Below are positions 37,174 to 48,800 of a stretch of DNA of 64,000 nt, in pieces. Position 1 is the stretch's first letter. Each line of letters starts with the position of its first letter. The notes beneath the pieces are model-generated. The model made no database searches. It was not told the DNA's origin and was given only the letters and a program-made list of their open reading frames with translations. Both the position numbers and the translations under genes were made by a program. Where the stretch lies: positions 30,877,610-30,941,609 of the forward strand of contig NC_052479.1 in the NCBI RefSeq assembly GCF_009730915.1, written 5' to 3'. Origin of the DNA: Dioscorea cayenensis subsp. rotundata (lineage: Eukaryota; Streptophyta; Magnoliopsida; Dioscoreales; Dioscoreaceae).

Positions 37174-40100
37174 ATGAATACAGCTAAAATACTTTGTTGG
37201 AACTGTAGGGGCAATTCTGCGAGAGATACTTCCTCTCGTCTTCAGGCTGATCCGTTCTTACAAGCCTCTTCTGGTTTGCCTTGTTGAAACTAGTGCGAAT
37301 TTTGATCGTTTAGACCGTTTCAGCTCTAAGATCCCTCGGAATTGGGAGTGGGTTGCGATTGAAGCTAATGGTTTTTCTGGCAGTGTTTTTGTTTTTCTGC
37401 GATCGAAACCTTTTCTGGTTTGCCATTACTATTTCTCGCAAAGCTTTGCATTTAGTAGCTTCTAATCGCCTTTTCAAAAATTGCATCATTTCTGTGATTT
37501 ATAACTCTTCTCACTTTTGCAATCAATGTTTCCTTTGGCACGAGTTATCCAAAATTGCTCCTTTGCAGCTTCCTTGGCTTGTTCTTGGAGATTTAAATGC
37601 TGAGCTTTCCATGAATGAACATAAAGGAAGAAATTTCATGTATTATGACAGAAAAGCTCGTTTTTTCAAAGATTTTGTTGTCTCTAATAATCTGCTGGAC
37701 CTTAACTTTTTTGGCCCTTCCTATATTGGTGTAACAATCAGATTGGCTCTACTTGGCGGTAGGCGGGTAAATTTTTTAGTAGGACACTAAACTTTGACTT
37801 ATTTTCACTTTGATCACCGAACTTCAATTTGTATCAATTTGGTCACTCAACTGTAATTTTATTTCAACCGGTAATAAATCAAGGATTTTAACCCCCAATT
37901 GATTACATGGTTGTTTAAAAATATAAGTTAGTCCTCCCATTGACACATTATTAAGTCTATTAGAGGTGTCCACATCATCGAAAAAGAGCCACATCATTAA
38001 TTTAGAGGTTGAATTCTTTTGATTTATTACAAAGTGAAATGAAATTAAAATTGAGTGATCAAATTGATACAAATTGAAGTTCAGTGATCAAAGTAAAAAT
38101 AAGTCAAAGTTTAGTGATTTACTAAAAAATTTACCCGGCGGTAGGCCAGACTTGACCGGTGTTTGGTGAATATGGAATGGACCAATACTGTTTGGGCTTA
38201 CAACCTCCAGCATCTTTCTCGATCTTTTTTAGACCATTCCCCTTCTCTTCTTTCCACCAGTTTGCACCCCATTCATAATCAGAAGTTTTCGTTTCGAAAT
38301 TTTTTTGGTTGATTATCTTGGTTGCCATTTCTGCTGTTCATGAAGCCTGGTGTTTTACTCATGGTAACCTTATGCAGGCCTTTACTCATCTCTTATCTCG
38401 TACTCGTCTTAAAATCAACAAGTGGCGTCATCATGGTGTTAACGATATTGACTCAGAACTCATAAAAACCAAGCCAGATATTAAAGCTCTTGAGGAATCC
38501 GACCTTGACCTCAACTCACAACATACCCTTATGGAGCTATATAACAAGCTTGCCGCTCTACAACGTCAATGTAACACCAAATGGGCCCAGCGTGCTCGTA
38601 TGCTCTGGGTGAAAGATGGTGATAGAAATACCCTTTTTTTCCATTATATCACTCGTACTCGGTCTCACTTTAATGTTATTTCACGAGGTTATTGATAACG
38701 AGGGCAATATCCATCGTGAGCAATCTGATATTTGTCAAGCTTTCTGTAATTTTTATGCTACGCTCTGGGAGTCCCCTGCCGAGGCTAACTTTAATATTTT
38801 GGAAGCTTTTCCCAATGGTATCCCCAGGTTTTCGGATGATGATAGCTTGCACCTTATTCGAGAGATTTCAAAAGATGAAGTATACCTTACTATCCTTGGT
38901 CTCTCTACAGGTAAGTCCCCCGGCTCTGATGGTTTCAATGTTGAAGTTTTTCGCACATTTTGGCCAGTAATCGGAGACCAGCTCTTCCTATCAATTCGAT
39001 ATTTCTTTGATAACTCTTCTATGCCTTCTTCTTGGGGTAAAACATACATTGCTCTTATTCTTAAAACTGATAATTCTAAGAGGATCTCCGATTATAGGCC
39101 TATCTCGCTTTGCAATGTGTGTTTTAAAATTATTACTAAGTTGCTTGCCAACCTGTTGAAAATGTATCTCCCTAAGGTTGTTAGTAAGGAGCAGGTTGGC
39201 TTTGTCTCTGGGCGTTGCTCTTTTGATAATATCATCGCCATTCAAGAGGTTGTGCACACTATTAAGAACGATATCAATGGTCCCTCAAGGATGATTATCA
39301 AGTTGGATATCAAAAAGGCTTACGATACACTGAACTGGAGTGCAATTCTTGCTATCTTGAAGAAAATGAGCTTTCATAACACTTGGATCTCCTGGGTTTC
39401 TTCCTGTCTTAATTTCAGCTCTTTTTCTATTCTTGTTAATGGTGTTCCTTCTCCTTGGTTCACTTCTTCTCGGGGAGTTTGTCAAGGTGATCCTATTTCT
39501 TCTTATTTATTCATTCTAGTCTCTCAAATCTTAACATCTATACTTAATTTTGGGAGGTATAATGGTCTGATCTCTAGCTTTAATCTAAACCTTAATTTAA
39601 ACTTCAATCAACTTATGTATGCTGATGACTTAATTTTAGTCACGAGAGGCAATAGATTAGTCGCCAGAAACATTAAACGTTGTATCAATATCTATACCAA
39701 TCTCACTGGTCAGTGTCCTAATCTAGCCAAGTCTCAAATCTTTTTCCCTTCCTTGTTTAATAAAAAAAGTTCAGAAAAGCATTTGTTCTATCCTTAATCT
39801 TAATTCTGCTTCCTTTCGCTTCAAATATCTGGGCATAATGATCTCTCCCAAAAGAATGAATTCCTATACTTTTAAACCCATGGTTGACAGAATTCACAAT
39901 ATTTGTAATAGGTGGAGCAACTTGTCTCTTTCACCTGCTGTGAAGGCAATTCTCATTAATACTTCTTTACTTTCCACCCTAACCTATATCCTTTCGGTTT
40001 ATCCTTTTCCGCTTTCAACCCTCTTTGAGATTTCTGGGATTGTTAGAAAGTTCTTCTGGAGTAGAGGTAGTAATGGAAAAGGCATCCATAATGTATTCTG

Positions 40101-41577
40101 GAGTGTTTTAATGGAAAACAAATCTGAGAGGGGCCTTGATATTCGTAATCTTAATTTAGTCAGGCGCTCCTATATGGCAAAGCATATTTTAAAAAAACAT
40201 GAACTCTGAGGACTCAATTTGGGTGGAGATTTAACACTGGAAGTATAGTAAGATTAATTTCTAGAGAGAACAAATTCCTTCTAACTGTTCTTGGTTTTTT
40301 GGAGGGCTTAGCACTTCAGCCTTCCTTCTTCAGCCCTTTTGTCTGATCAATTCAGTTAACCCAACTAGTACTTCCTTTCTTATGGATCCGTGGTGTTTTG
40401 ACATTCCAATTGCTTTAAAGCCTACATTTATCAATATGTCTGTTGATTTTGAGTGCATTGACATTTTTGAATTGATTCATGAGGATGCTTGGGATCTCAA
40501 TAGCTTGTATGATCTTTCCGGCAACAATTTTGATATTGCATCTTCATTGTGCAGCTCCACTGATAATTCTTCTTTTAATCATTGGGTGTGGCAACCAATA
40601 ACCTCGAGTACTAATATTTCCATTGCAGTTTATCACCATTTGAATCATTGGGTGGCGTAACTTATGTTCTATTAAGACGGCTCCTCTTATCAAACACTTC
40701 CTATGGCTTATCTTCAAAGGCAAACTTTCAACATCTGACTTCCTTAATAGGATCCATCTAGGTCTAGATAACCTTTGTTTTTTATGCGGTCTTGAAAGAG
40801 AAACTATTGATCATTTATTTGATTGCTGTCATAAAATTCAGTTGGTTTGGCACCAAGTTAGCATCAAGGTTAACAAGAATATCCATATTCTGGGTGGCTT
40901 TGATTCAGGCATTTGGTTCACTGATTGCAATTACTCCTTTTTTTATTGTATCATACATTGCTGCTAGTGCTTGGTTGTTTTGGAAAACTAGATATGATTT
41001 GATTTTCAGGAATGTTCAACCAAGGTTTGAGACTATTACTAGCAAAGCTTTTGCCCACATTAATGAGTTTCATACGGGTAGCAGGAACTTACATGGGAAA
41101 AAAAAGCTCATTCTCAAGAATTTCTCTTGGACGGATGAGGATTTGTTATTCGTTTAATCTTACTACAACATCAACAGATAATCGGTTGATATTGGTTTCT
41201 TTGCTTCGAATTCTAATTACACTATCTCCATTGCAGGTTGTCTCTCCTGGCTCGCATCTAACATCATTAGTGGAGAGTTGTATGCGATGGAGGTAGCCTT
41301 ACAATCTGCTATGGATGTGGGTATTCCTGTTAGACAGGTGTTCATCACCAACTATTTTATTATTGATCTTCTGAACAAATTCAACTGCACAACTACTTGG
41401 AGATGGAATGAGCCGCTCTCAAATTTGAATTTTCTCATGGACATGAACGGCAACCCTCGTTTGCATGTTATCCTAAAGACTTGGACGCTTCCTATTGTCA
41501 ACTTGCTAGCCATGGTGCTAATCTTCAGACTCTCAACCTCTTTTTGTTTGGTCGCGACTTGCCTCACTGGATCATGA
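37174..41577 (+). pseudogene. LINE 4 ORF2 (endonuclease, reverse transcriptase, RNase H), broken
   Basis: ATG at 37174 begins an APE-type endonuclease (ILCWNCRGN, later VLGDLNAE and RLDRCLVN). This is interrupted at 37765-38136 by a nested MITE. The longest intact piece, 38616-39797, is a recognisable reverse transcriptase: KSPGSDGF, the DYRPISLCN block, the IKLDIKKAYD aspartate motif, RGVCQGDPISSYLF and YADDLIL. Further broken frames give the GRxxS zinc-binding region (40382-41157) and an RNase-H-like end (SGELYAMEVAL) stopping at 41577. The RT core keeps its catalytic aspartates, but the whole ORF has several frameshifts. Confidence 0.9.
37755..38146. mobile_element. Foldback MITE (Mutator-like) nested in LINE 4, with 10-bp TSDs
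   Basis: The element proper is 37765-38136 (372 bp). It starts GGGTAAATTTTTTAGT and ends with the complement ACTAAAAAATTTACCC. Long inverted arms of roughly 100 bp (tgatcac/gaacttcaatttgtatcaattt) make it a near-complete hairpin. GGCGGTAGGC flanks it on both sides (37755-37764, 38137-38146). A 9-11 bp duplication is the mark of Mutator-superfamily insertion. It has no coding capacity. Confidence 0.88.
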
Positions 41578-41762
41578 AGAACTTCATTTTTGATGGTTAC
41601 ACCTTTTGTAATTAGCCAGTCTTAGTTTATTGGGTTTTTCTTTTTTATCCTTTCTTTGCTTTCCCTTCTGTTGTTCAGTTTTTTCTTTAGTTTGGTTGTG
41701 CTCTTATTGTACTTTTTCTAGTTTCTAATAAATTGGCTCCCTTTGGGGTTCTTTAAAAAAAA

Positions 41763-42368
41763 ATGATAGCCTTGCAAAAGGATGATGCTTTAAATGTGTG
41801 ATGTAACACCTAATTTTTCGACGAGGAGAATTCTGCTAGTTCTATGTTTCAGTTTGCAACATAGTCAGTCTGTTTAGCTTGATGAATCTTGAAGTTAATA
41901 TCTTGAAACTAAACCAAATACTTTAGAATGTCAAGAAGATTTGAATATTAGCTACTGAGTCTACTAAATTGATTCCAGACTGTGTGAGAACCAAGGGGGT
42001 TTTTACTTCAATGTTGGTCAATGTTTTTTTGTTGTCATTCTTGAACGCCCACTGTGAATTTGTTATATTGTTCAACTTGATATGCTTTGCAGGATTTCCC
42101 TTGCATGATTTTTCTGATGCTTGATCCCTTAGTATGTACAATATTTCATAATATGTTGACTGACTTAGTTGATATGCGTTGCAGGGTTTCCCCTTGCATG
42201 ATTGATATCCCCTTGTTTGCATGTATAGTATTTCATAGAGGGCAGGATGTTGATTAGACTTCAAAAACCAGTTTTGATGAGGATTCCTCTTGCATGATTG
42301 ATAATGCTTAATCGCCTACCATGTACAATATTTCATCAAAACAAAGAAAGAGAAAGAAGCATTAAGAC
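41763..42368. other. Intergenic with degenerate repeats
   Basis: No gene. It contains three diverged units beginning near 42090, 42181 and 42279, each with a version of ggatttccc-ttgcatgatt followed by gtacaatatttcat, at a spacing of about 91-98 bp. Confidence 0.6.
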
Positions 42369-43282
42369 TAGGGGTGAGCAAAAAAATCCAGATCTGATGA
42401 TCCGATACGGTATCCGATGTTTTGACCCAAATTTTTTGGGTACATAATCCGAAAAAGGGGTCGGGTACTCGATCTGAATTTTTTAGATGAAAATTGGGTC
42501 GGATCCGGGTTGAGAGAAATTAAAAATCTGGTATCCGAATTTGATCCGGTTTTTAATTTTTATTATATTCTATATATACAATAATTTTAAATTTTATATG
42601 GTCTAAAAAGTAGAAATGAAAAAAGAAATCCAAATCTCTCATCTAAATCCTTTAAGAGTTATATATAAATATATACATTAATAAATTTAAATTTTACAAG
42701 GGCTAAAAATAAAAAAAATATCCAAATGCCTAATCAACTAAATTAAAGAGTTTTATAGTTATATATATATATATATGTTAATAAATTTAAATTCTACAGG
42801 GGTTAATAGTAAAAAGAAAAAAAATTCCAAATCCCTGCCTCATAGTCCCCAACAACCATTACCCCGTCTCTTCTCTCTAGCCTCAATTCAAATCTCTTAT
42901 CTCTCTACCAACTAATGATCATTATTGATGAGACGTTTGATGCTTCAGAAGATATTAGATGTAATGCCTAAGATAGATAAAACTTTTTATTATTTTTGTT
43001 ATGATTTTGTTGTGTGGAGAATAATATAAGAGTTTAATACTAAGTTATAAGTTTTTCATATTTGTTTTTTTATGCCATGTTATTATATAAAACAAATCCA
43101 TGGAGTAGATAAAACTTAAATTCCGGATAGCCGATATCCGATCCGGTTTAAACTGGATACCCTATTTTTAGTACCCGGTTTAAACTGGGTCGGATATGGA
43201 TTGAGTTTTTCATAATTCAAAAAATTGGGAATCCGATCCACTTTTGAAAACCGGATTGGGTATCTTGTTTTGCTCACCCCTA
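42369..43282. mobile_element. Non-autonomous hAT-like element, 914 bp
   Basis: Terminal inverted repeats TAGGGGTGAGCAAAA (left) and its complement (right, 43267-43282) bound an AT-rich, non-coding interior. The interior has recurring CCGGAT/GATCCG-type motifs near both ends. Flanks ATTAAGAC (42361-42368) and ATCAAGAC (43283-43290) match at 7 of 8 bases, the 8-bp target duplication expected of hAT transposons. No transposase reading frame is present. Confidence 0.82.
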
Positions 43283-43844
43283 ATCAAGACAAGGCAAGGC
43301 AAAGAGAAGATGGGGCTTGTCTTTGTTCACTTAAGTACCTTGGGTTTGAAGAAGGATTTAAAAAAATAAAAATGGAAAGAATAGAGGAAGAAGCATATTG
43401 CATTTTGACCGTTTCAAGAATAATGAACTTCCATTTAACATGTTCTTAAAATTTATTTCTTAACAGAGATGCCGCTTGGATATTTCCCATAAAAACCAAT
43501 GATGTTTCCTTCGATTAGAGAGATTTTTGTCTTTCCAACAAGATTTTGGCCTTAAAATCCCAAGCTTCCTCATTGCTGGTGGTAGCAAACAATGGTGAAA
43601 GATGATAAATTTTTATAGCCTTGAATTGAGAAGCGGAAAGGTAAGAAGAGAATAGTTGATTTATCAAAAGTTGCTTTGAGCTAGTGCTAGCTAGTTACCT
43701 TTGCAACTTACCAAGGGTCATTTAGGTCATTTCATACTCATTTCAAGTTCATTTATCCTTAAAAGTTATATTCATTAAAAAAAGGTACTGAACAAACCCT
43801 CCATAGTTTCAAAGTGAGCAAATGGGATCCAGAAGTTTCATGTA

Positions 43845-44836
43845 TAATTATGGGTGTGTGATATAATTATGTTTGTATGAGTGTAATTAGTCCAAATCTA
43901 CTCTAAGTAGATTACTTATCATTATGGTTATGGTGTTGTTTTAGTCAAATTCTATATTAGTATTTTCTAAAGAATCTTCTAACTTTAAAATACTTATTTT
44001 TTTATTCATAAATATGTTTTGCTTTGATATATAATTTTATTTGTTTAATTTATTGCTATTACAATTGAAAGTGATTATTACTACTACAATTGATAAGAAA
44101 TACTACTACATACTCCAATAAAGTAGACCATGAGATAAGTACTACAACCGAAGCACAAATCCCTGATGGACTCGCATTAGGAGGATCAACATTCTGTTAA
44201 CCACGTCATAAAGATGTAGGATGTCTTTGTGAACAAGGTTTCATTGTATTATTACAAGGATTATTCAATCTTGTCTCATGGAAGAACTAATCTATTGAAG
44301 GAGTTCAGTTTAATTTAATGGACTTATTATAAAATGGTCATGTAGCACGAATCATTATCACAGATGTCGCTCAGCTCAAGCTTCTTAACAAATATAAAAG
44401 AGGGTGCCGTGGCTCCCTCACAACTATGGGGTTGTGAGAGTTATCGAAATAGAGCAATGGAGGCTAGGAAAGATGTTAGAAATGGAGATGAGAGGAGAGG
44501 AGATGATGAGAGCAAGACACAAGGATATTACTCAAAGCTTATGCTTTTCATTTATATCCCAAAATGATTACAAGCCTCTCCTTATATAGAAGGAGAGATT
44601 ACTATTCTAGATGTGATAAGTCATGTCACTAAGTCATCCTATCTAGAGTAGGTTTTTACTAATGCTATATTTTTAATTATTTTATAAGGGTTTAATAATA
44701 AACCTAATAACCCTACCTAGAGTATAGGGTTTGAATATAACAATAACATGAACATAATGATAAGTAGCCTACTTAGAGTAGGTTTTGACTAATTACACCC
44801 ATACAAACATAATTACATCACACACTCATAACTTAC
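43845..44836. mobile_element. Element with long inverted arms, class uncertain
   Basis: A left arm at about 43845-43955 and a right arm at about 44725-44836 are inverted copies at roughly 80% identity. Both contain gtgtgtgat-taattatgtttgtatg and actctaagta. The interior (about 770 bp) has a TATA-like atataaaa, a small hairpin at 44417-44441 (ctcacaac...gttgtgag) and no long ORF. It could be a foldback DNA transposon or an inverted pair of LTR fragments. Termini and target duplication are not resolved. Confidence 0.55.
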
Positions 44837-45254
44837 ATCCATAAAAGGAAGTGAGAGAAAATAGAAGAGAGAGATAGAGACATTGGTGAAGAAAATGAGG
44901 AATAACAGTAACAGAAACAGTTGATGGATGTTGTACTGTGTTGGTAAAACGTGGGGTAGGTAGGGTACAAATGAGATTAGATAGTTGTGATAAGAAGGTT
45001 ACTAATGTGGAACATTGTTGATGAACATCGAGTACTGTTTCCTTTTTAACTGTGCAACCACCAAACACTGTTCATAACATTGTTGACTCTACTAGTTACA
45101 CTAATGGATGATGTGCAACCGTTAAATGCATTGCTGACAAATATTGTTTGCTATGCTGTTCACACTAATGGTTGATGTGTAGTTGTTGGATTCAAATCTA
45201 ATGGATGATATATGGACATTTGTAGAATCTATGGATGTTTCTTGTAGACCGGTC

Positions 45255-45345
45255 CTCATATATATATATATATATATATATACGAATGTGGATATCAATA
45301 TATATATATATATATATATATAGATATATTGATATCAATCACAAT
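45255..45345. repeat. Paired TA microsatellites within an imperfect palindrome
   Basis: Two TA runs separated by a short spacer, with GATATCAATATAT and ATATATTGATATC mirrored around the second run. Confidence 0.85.
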
Positions 45346-46479
45346 TGAGTAAATGTCTTTGTAAAGTTAATTAGATTACATTCTGACCAGATTTAGTTTA
45401 TGCTCCATTGTCATGGTTCATTACCTTAAATTTAACTATTAACTATGTATGTTTTTGAATTTCATTTTGCATATTTAAAGCTCATCTATTGTATGAATGT
45501 CAAGGGATAAATGTTCTTGGTCAGGGTTGGGAGGGATGGGGGTATGCTTGTGGCCGGGTGTGAAGTACATTGAAGCTTACTGATTGTGTTATATTATATG
45601 TATGCAAGTTCTTGCCACTGTCATGAATTTTTCTCTGATTTTATATAGAAACCCTATAATATTTCCTTGAATTTGATATAGCTAACATTTAGTATGCAGG
45701 ATATTGATTTTTATACTTTTAACTGTAAAGTAATTACTAATAAGTTTTGCTATACCCCCATTAATTATGGGACTTGTACTTTAATAGCTGTTTCAATATC
45801 TTATCTTCATTAGATTAGCGGAGTAAAATAGTTAATCCTCAAATTTATCTTATCCCATTAGATTAATTTCACTAGTGATGCATCATATTTATCGATGTTG
45901 TTAGGGTGGAGATCTGATCAAGTGGGAGAAGACATAAATTGGTTACTATGTTGGTGTTGATATAACAAAAGGCCCAGGAAGAGCATATATTCCCAATCAT
46001 TTATTTATTTATATATTTTGGTAACTATTGCTTCTCTCTGGTTTGTAGTGGTTTAGCTCAAACTAAATTCATAATTTGTGCTCTCATTGTTGTCTTTTCA
46101 CCAATCAATTTGTTAACTATTTTGCCTTTTCAAATTAATGCCATTGTTGTTTCCCTTGATGAAAGAATTCAAAAATCAGCATGAAATGGGAATAACTCAA
46201 AAGGATGTCATTTTAAATAGAATTTATAAGTTCCTCTAGTTTTTGAAATTTTTGTATGTGCAAAAGTAATATTGATTGTATTTATCAACAATATGGTACC
46301 TGCAATAGACCTATATTGTGTTTAATGTTGTTTATAAGTGATCTTTTTTACATCACTAAAGACAAACTTTGTTGTTGATATAGTGCTATTTTATACTTGT
46401 TTAATCTATATTATTTAGAACGCAATTAACTATTTTAAGCTTTGTTTTTATGGACAATTGGTACTTAGTTGTTCATTTC
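45346..46479. other. Intergenic, nothing recognised
   Basis: AT-rich sequence without a supported gene. The undefined 5' edge of the Ty3/gypsy LTR may lie within it; a TGTTA at 46111 is one candidate start. Confidence 0.4.
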
Positions 46480-47673
46480 ACTTCATAGGTTAAAAGAAGC
46501 ACAACAAGGGCCAAAGGGAGTAAATTGGTGCCAAAACCAGCAAACAGAGAATTACACGGTCAAGTACACGGCCGTGTACTTGCCCGTGTAAACTTCGATA
46601 GAGCAGCATTTAGGACAATCACACAAGTATTGTGTGATCAAGCCGCAGTCCTCCTAGTCACGTCTTACCGAGAAGAACACGCCCATGTAAACTAAGTACA
46701 CGCCCGTGTGCCGTTTGAAGATCATAGAGTATGTTCTAGAAAAGAGCACGGGCAAAGGAAAGGTTGTGTGGGCATGTAACTGAAGAACCAGAGAAGAAAA
46801 GATCCTGAGAGATACACGTCCAGAGTAGACAAACACGTCCGTGTACACCATGGTTTTGCTAGTTTTTAGGTTTTCTCCTAGGATTTACATGGACAGGGTA
46901 CACACTTGTGTACCTGGATGTGTAATGATGGGATCCTGTAACTATAAATTGAAGATTTGAAGAGCTTTTTAGGGTATCCGAGTTTTGGCCAATTTTGGGA
47001 GAAAAATTCTGGAGTTCTTTGGCTATGGTTGAAGGAAGCTTTGAAGGATTGAAAGGGGAGTTCGAAGGAGTCACCAAAGTGATGATCCATTGTCGACGAT
47101 AGAGGCTCACATTATCTCTGTGGTACCCTGTCCCGATTTTTGGAACTCTTGCCTCTTTTTCGATTTGGAATGCTTTATTACTCTGTTATGCCCATGTACT
47201 TTTATATGTTACGCTCGTGTACTTTTATATGCTATCATTATTGTGGTAATTACTATTTAGAATGCTTTATTACTCTGTTATATCTATGCTGTCACCACTC
47301 ACTGGGTAACATCTGTTACTCAGTACTCTCTGTTCTTCTTCCTTAGGCTGCGACGTTGGACTAGGTTGTGCTGGACAGGCAGTAGGCTGACCGACCCTTT
47401 TTCTTCTTATTTAGGTTAGTGCAGTGTGCATGTAAATTTTATGGATCCACTAGACTGGAGTTTTGTGTACTGTTTCTGTACCTTGTTATTGTATCTTTTT
47501 GGTTGTATGTGGAACCCTGGCTGGTCCTGTTGCGGACCTTGCCTTTTTCTTCAATAAGTTGTGGTAGCGGGTTGTTTTTGAGCCTTACGATGACTAGGAG
47601 GTAGGATGCTGCAGGGTCCACTCCTTGTTGTTGTGACGATTGCCACGTGCCCAGCTAGGGTTAGGGTGTAACA
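46480..47673 (+). mobile_element. Left LTR of a Ty3/gypsy element
   Basis: It ends GTGTAACA at 47673, eight bases before a primer-binding site. It contains a cluster of ACACG-CCGTGTA imperfect palindromes (46561-46920), including a perfect 22-bp palindrome centred on GGCC at 46561-46582. Such motifs are common in gypsy LTRs. The start is not located; 46480 is a rough lower limit. Confidence 0.5.
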
Positions 47674-47680
47674 ATTTTAG

Positions 47681-47692
47681 TGGTATTAGAGC
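47681..47692 (+). other. Primer-binding site, initiator tRNA-Met type
   Basis: TGGTATTAGAGC differs by one base from TGGTATCAGAGC, the usual complement of the 3' end of initiator tRNA-Met in plant retrotransposons. Its position right after an LTR end supports the call. Confidence 0.75.
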
Positions 47693-47836
47693 TAGAGGTT
47701 TAGACTGATTTTAGTCCGAATCCTAAACCTATTGATTTCGCTACTAATTAGTGGATCCAATTACTGATTTGCATATAGTGTAAATGCATATAGGAGTTTA
47801 GTTTGGAATTTGTTTCCCTTGTTCCTTTCAGCTAGA

Positions 47837-48800
47837 ATGCCAGCACAACGTCCACGTGCGCATCGAAGAGTTAGTATTCCTTTTGAGGAACCGCCTCCCG
47901 TTCAACCTCCTTCTTCCCCTAGGCAAGAGGTCAGTTCAGGACATGAGCCTGCTGCGGCAGCATTAGTATATGCTCCTGGAACTAGACCTTGAGCCTAATA
48001 TTGTAACTCCAGGAGTAGTACCACCCCAGCAAGCTCTTTAAGTCTTTAAGGCATATCAAGAGTACCGTGATTTCCTTGGTTATTGGAGTCTATTTGGGGG
48101 ACAGCCCCGTACTGAGCCAGTATTTGTGACACCATCACCCCCTCCAATTCTTTCAGTTCAACAAGCACCGATAGAAGACAACAAGATTAGTCAGAGCTTA
48201 ACTTTGCCCAAGTTACTGAAGGAAGTAGTTCAGTCAGCCTTGAGGGCTGAGGGATTGGTAATTGAATGTAAGCGCCTTCGTGAGAATCTAGCCAAGAGAA
48301 GAAACTCAGATTTTTCAAGGGCATCCAAGCGTAGTAAGAGTGAGGGCACATTTTTCAGATTTTACAGGATCTAGCTCGGTTAAACCGTTGTTCGGACAAG
48401 TGGGCAGTCGAAAGGGTACTATATCTGCGAGTGGCAGTTTTAGAGGAACCTCAACTGGAAATGTTCCTAGATGCCGGAACGGCAACAGATTTCATCTTGG
48501 TCCATGCTGGGAGCCATGCAAATGCTATCAGTGTAGGCAGACATGCCACCTTAAGTCAGCATGTCCAGATTTAGGATGTGGAGCACCAGGTCCAGCACCT
48601 CCCTCTACCGGACGACAAAGTCAGCCGAAGGGTGTACAGTTTACTGGGTCTGCACCAGTTGCCCCAACCAGATCAGTTGCTGTTAGTAATGTTTCACAAG
48701 GTGAAATACAGCGACCACAAACCCGTTCTCAGACCCGAGTTTTTGCCATGACCAATGAGGAAGCCGAGGACAGACCCAACGTGATTACAGGTATTGTATC
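47837..48800 (+). pseudogene. Ty3/gypsy gag, broken
   Basis: It starts MPAQRPRAHRR at 47837 and stops after about 50 codons. It resumes in another frame with RDFLGYWSLFGG and from 48340 in a third, which carries the zinc knuckle CYQCRQTCHLKSAC (C-X2-C-X4-H-X4-C). It ends in the linker EDRPNVITG, where the 3.78-kb insertion cuts it. Much of the capsid region seems deleted. Confidence 0.8.

Larger units (their letters stand above)
35258..41762 (+). mobile_element. LINE 4, near full-length decayed L1-type retrotransposon
   Basis: About 6.5 kb with the order of a plant L1: an ORF1 nucleic-acid-binding protein, then ORF2 with endonuclease, reverse transcriptase, a zinc-binding C-terminal domain and an RNase-H-like tail. 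It ends with AATAAA-like sequence near 41727 and an A-run at 41754-41762. Frameshifts and stops interrupt both ORFs, so it is inactive. A 372-bp foldback element is nested at 37765-38136. The 5' end may lie in the N gap. Confidence 0.9.

Noticed and set aside
41923..42340. Repeated units considered as a CRISPR-like or satellite array
   Set aside because: Only three diverged units with unequal spacing, in plant nuclear DNA; treated as old tandem duplication.
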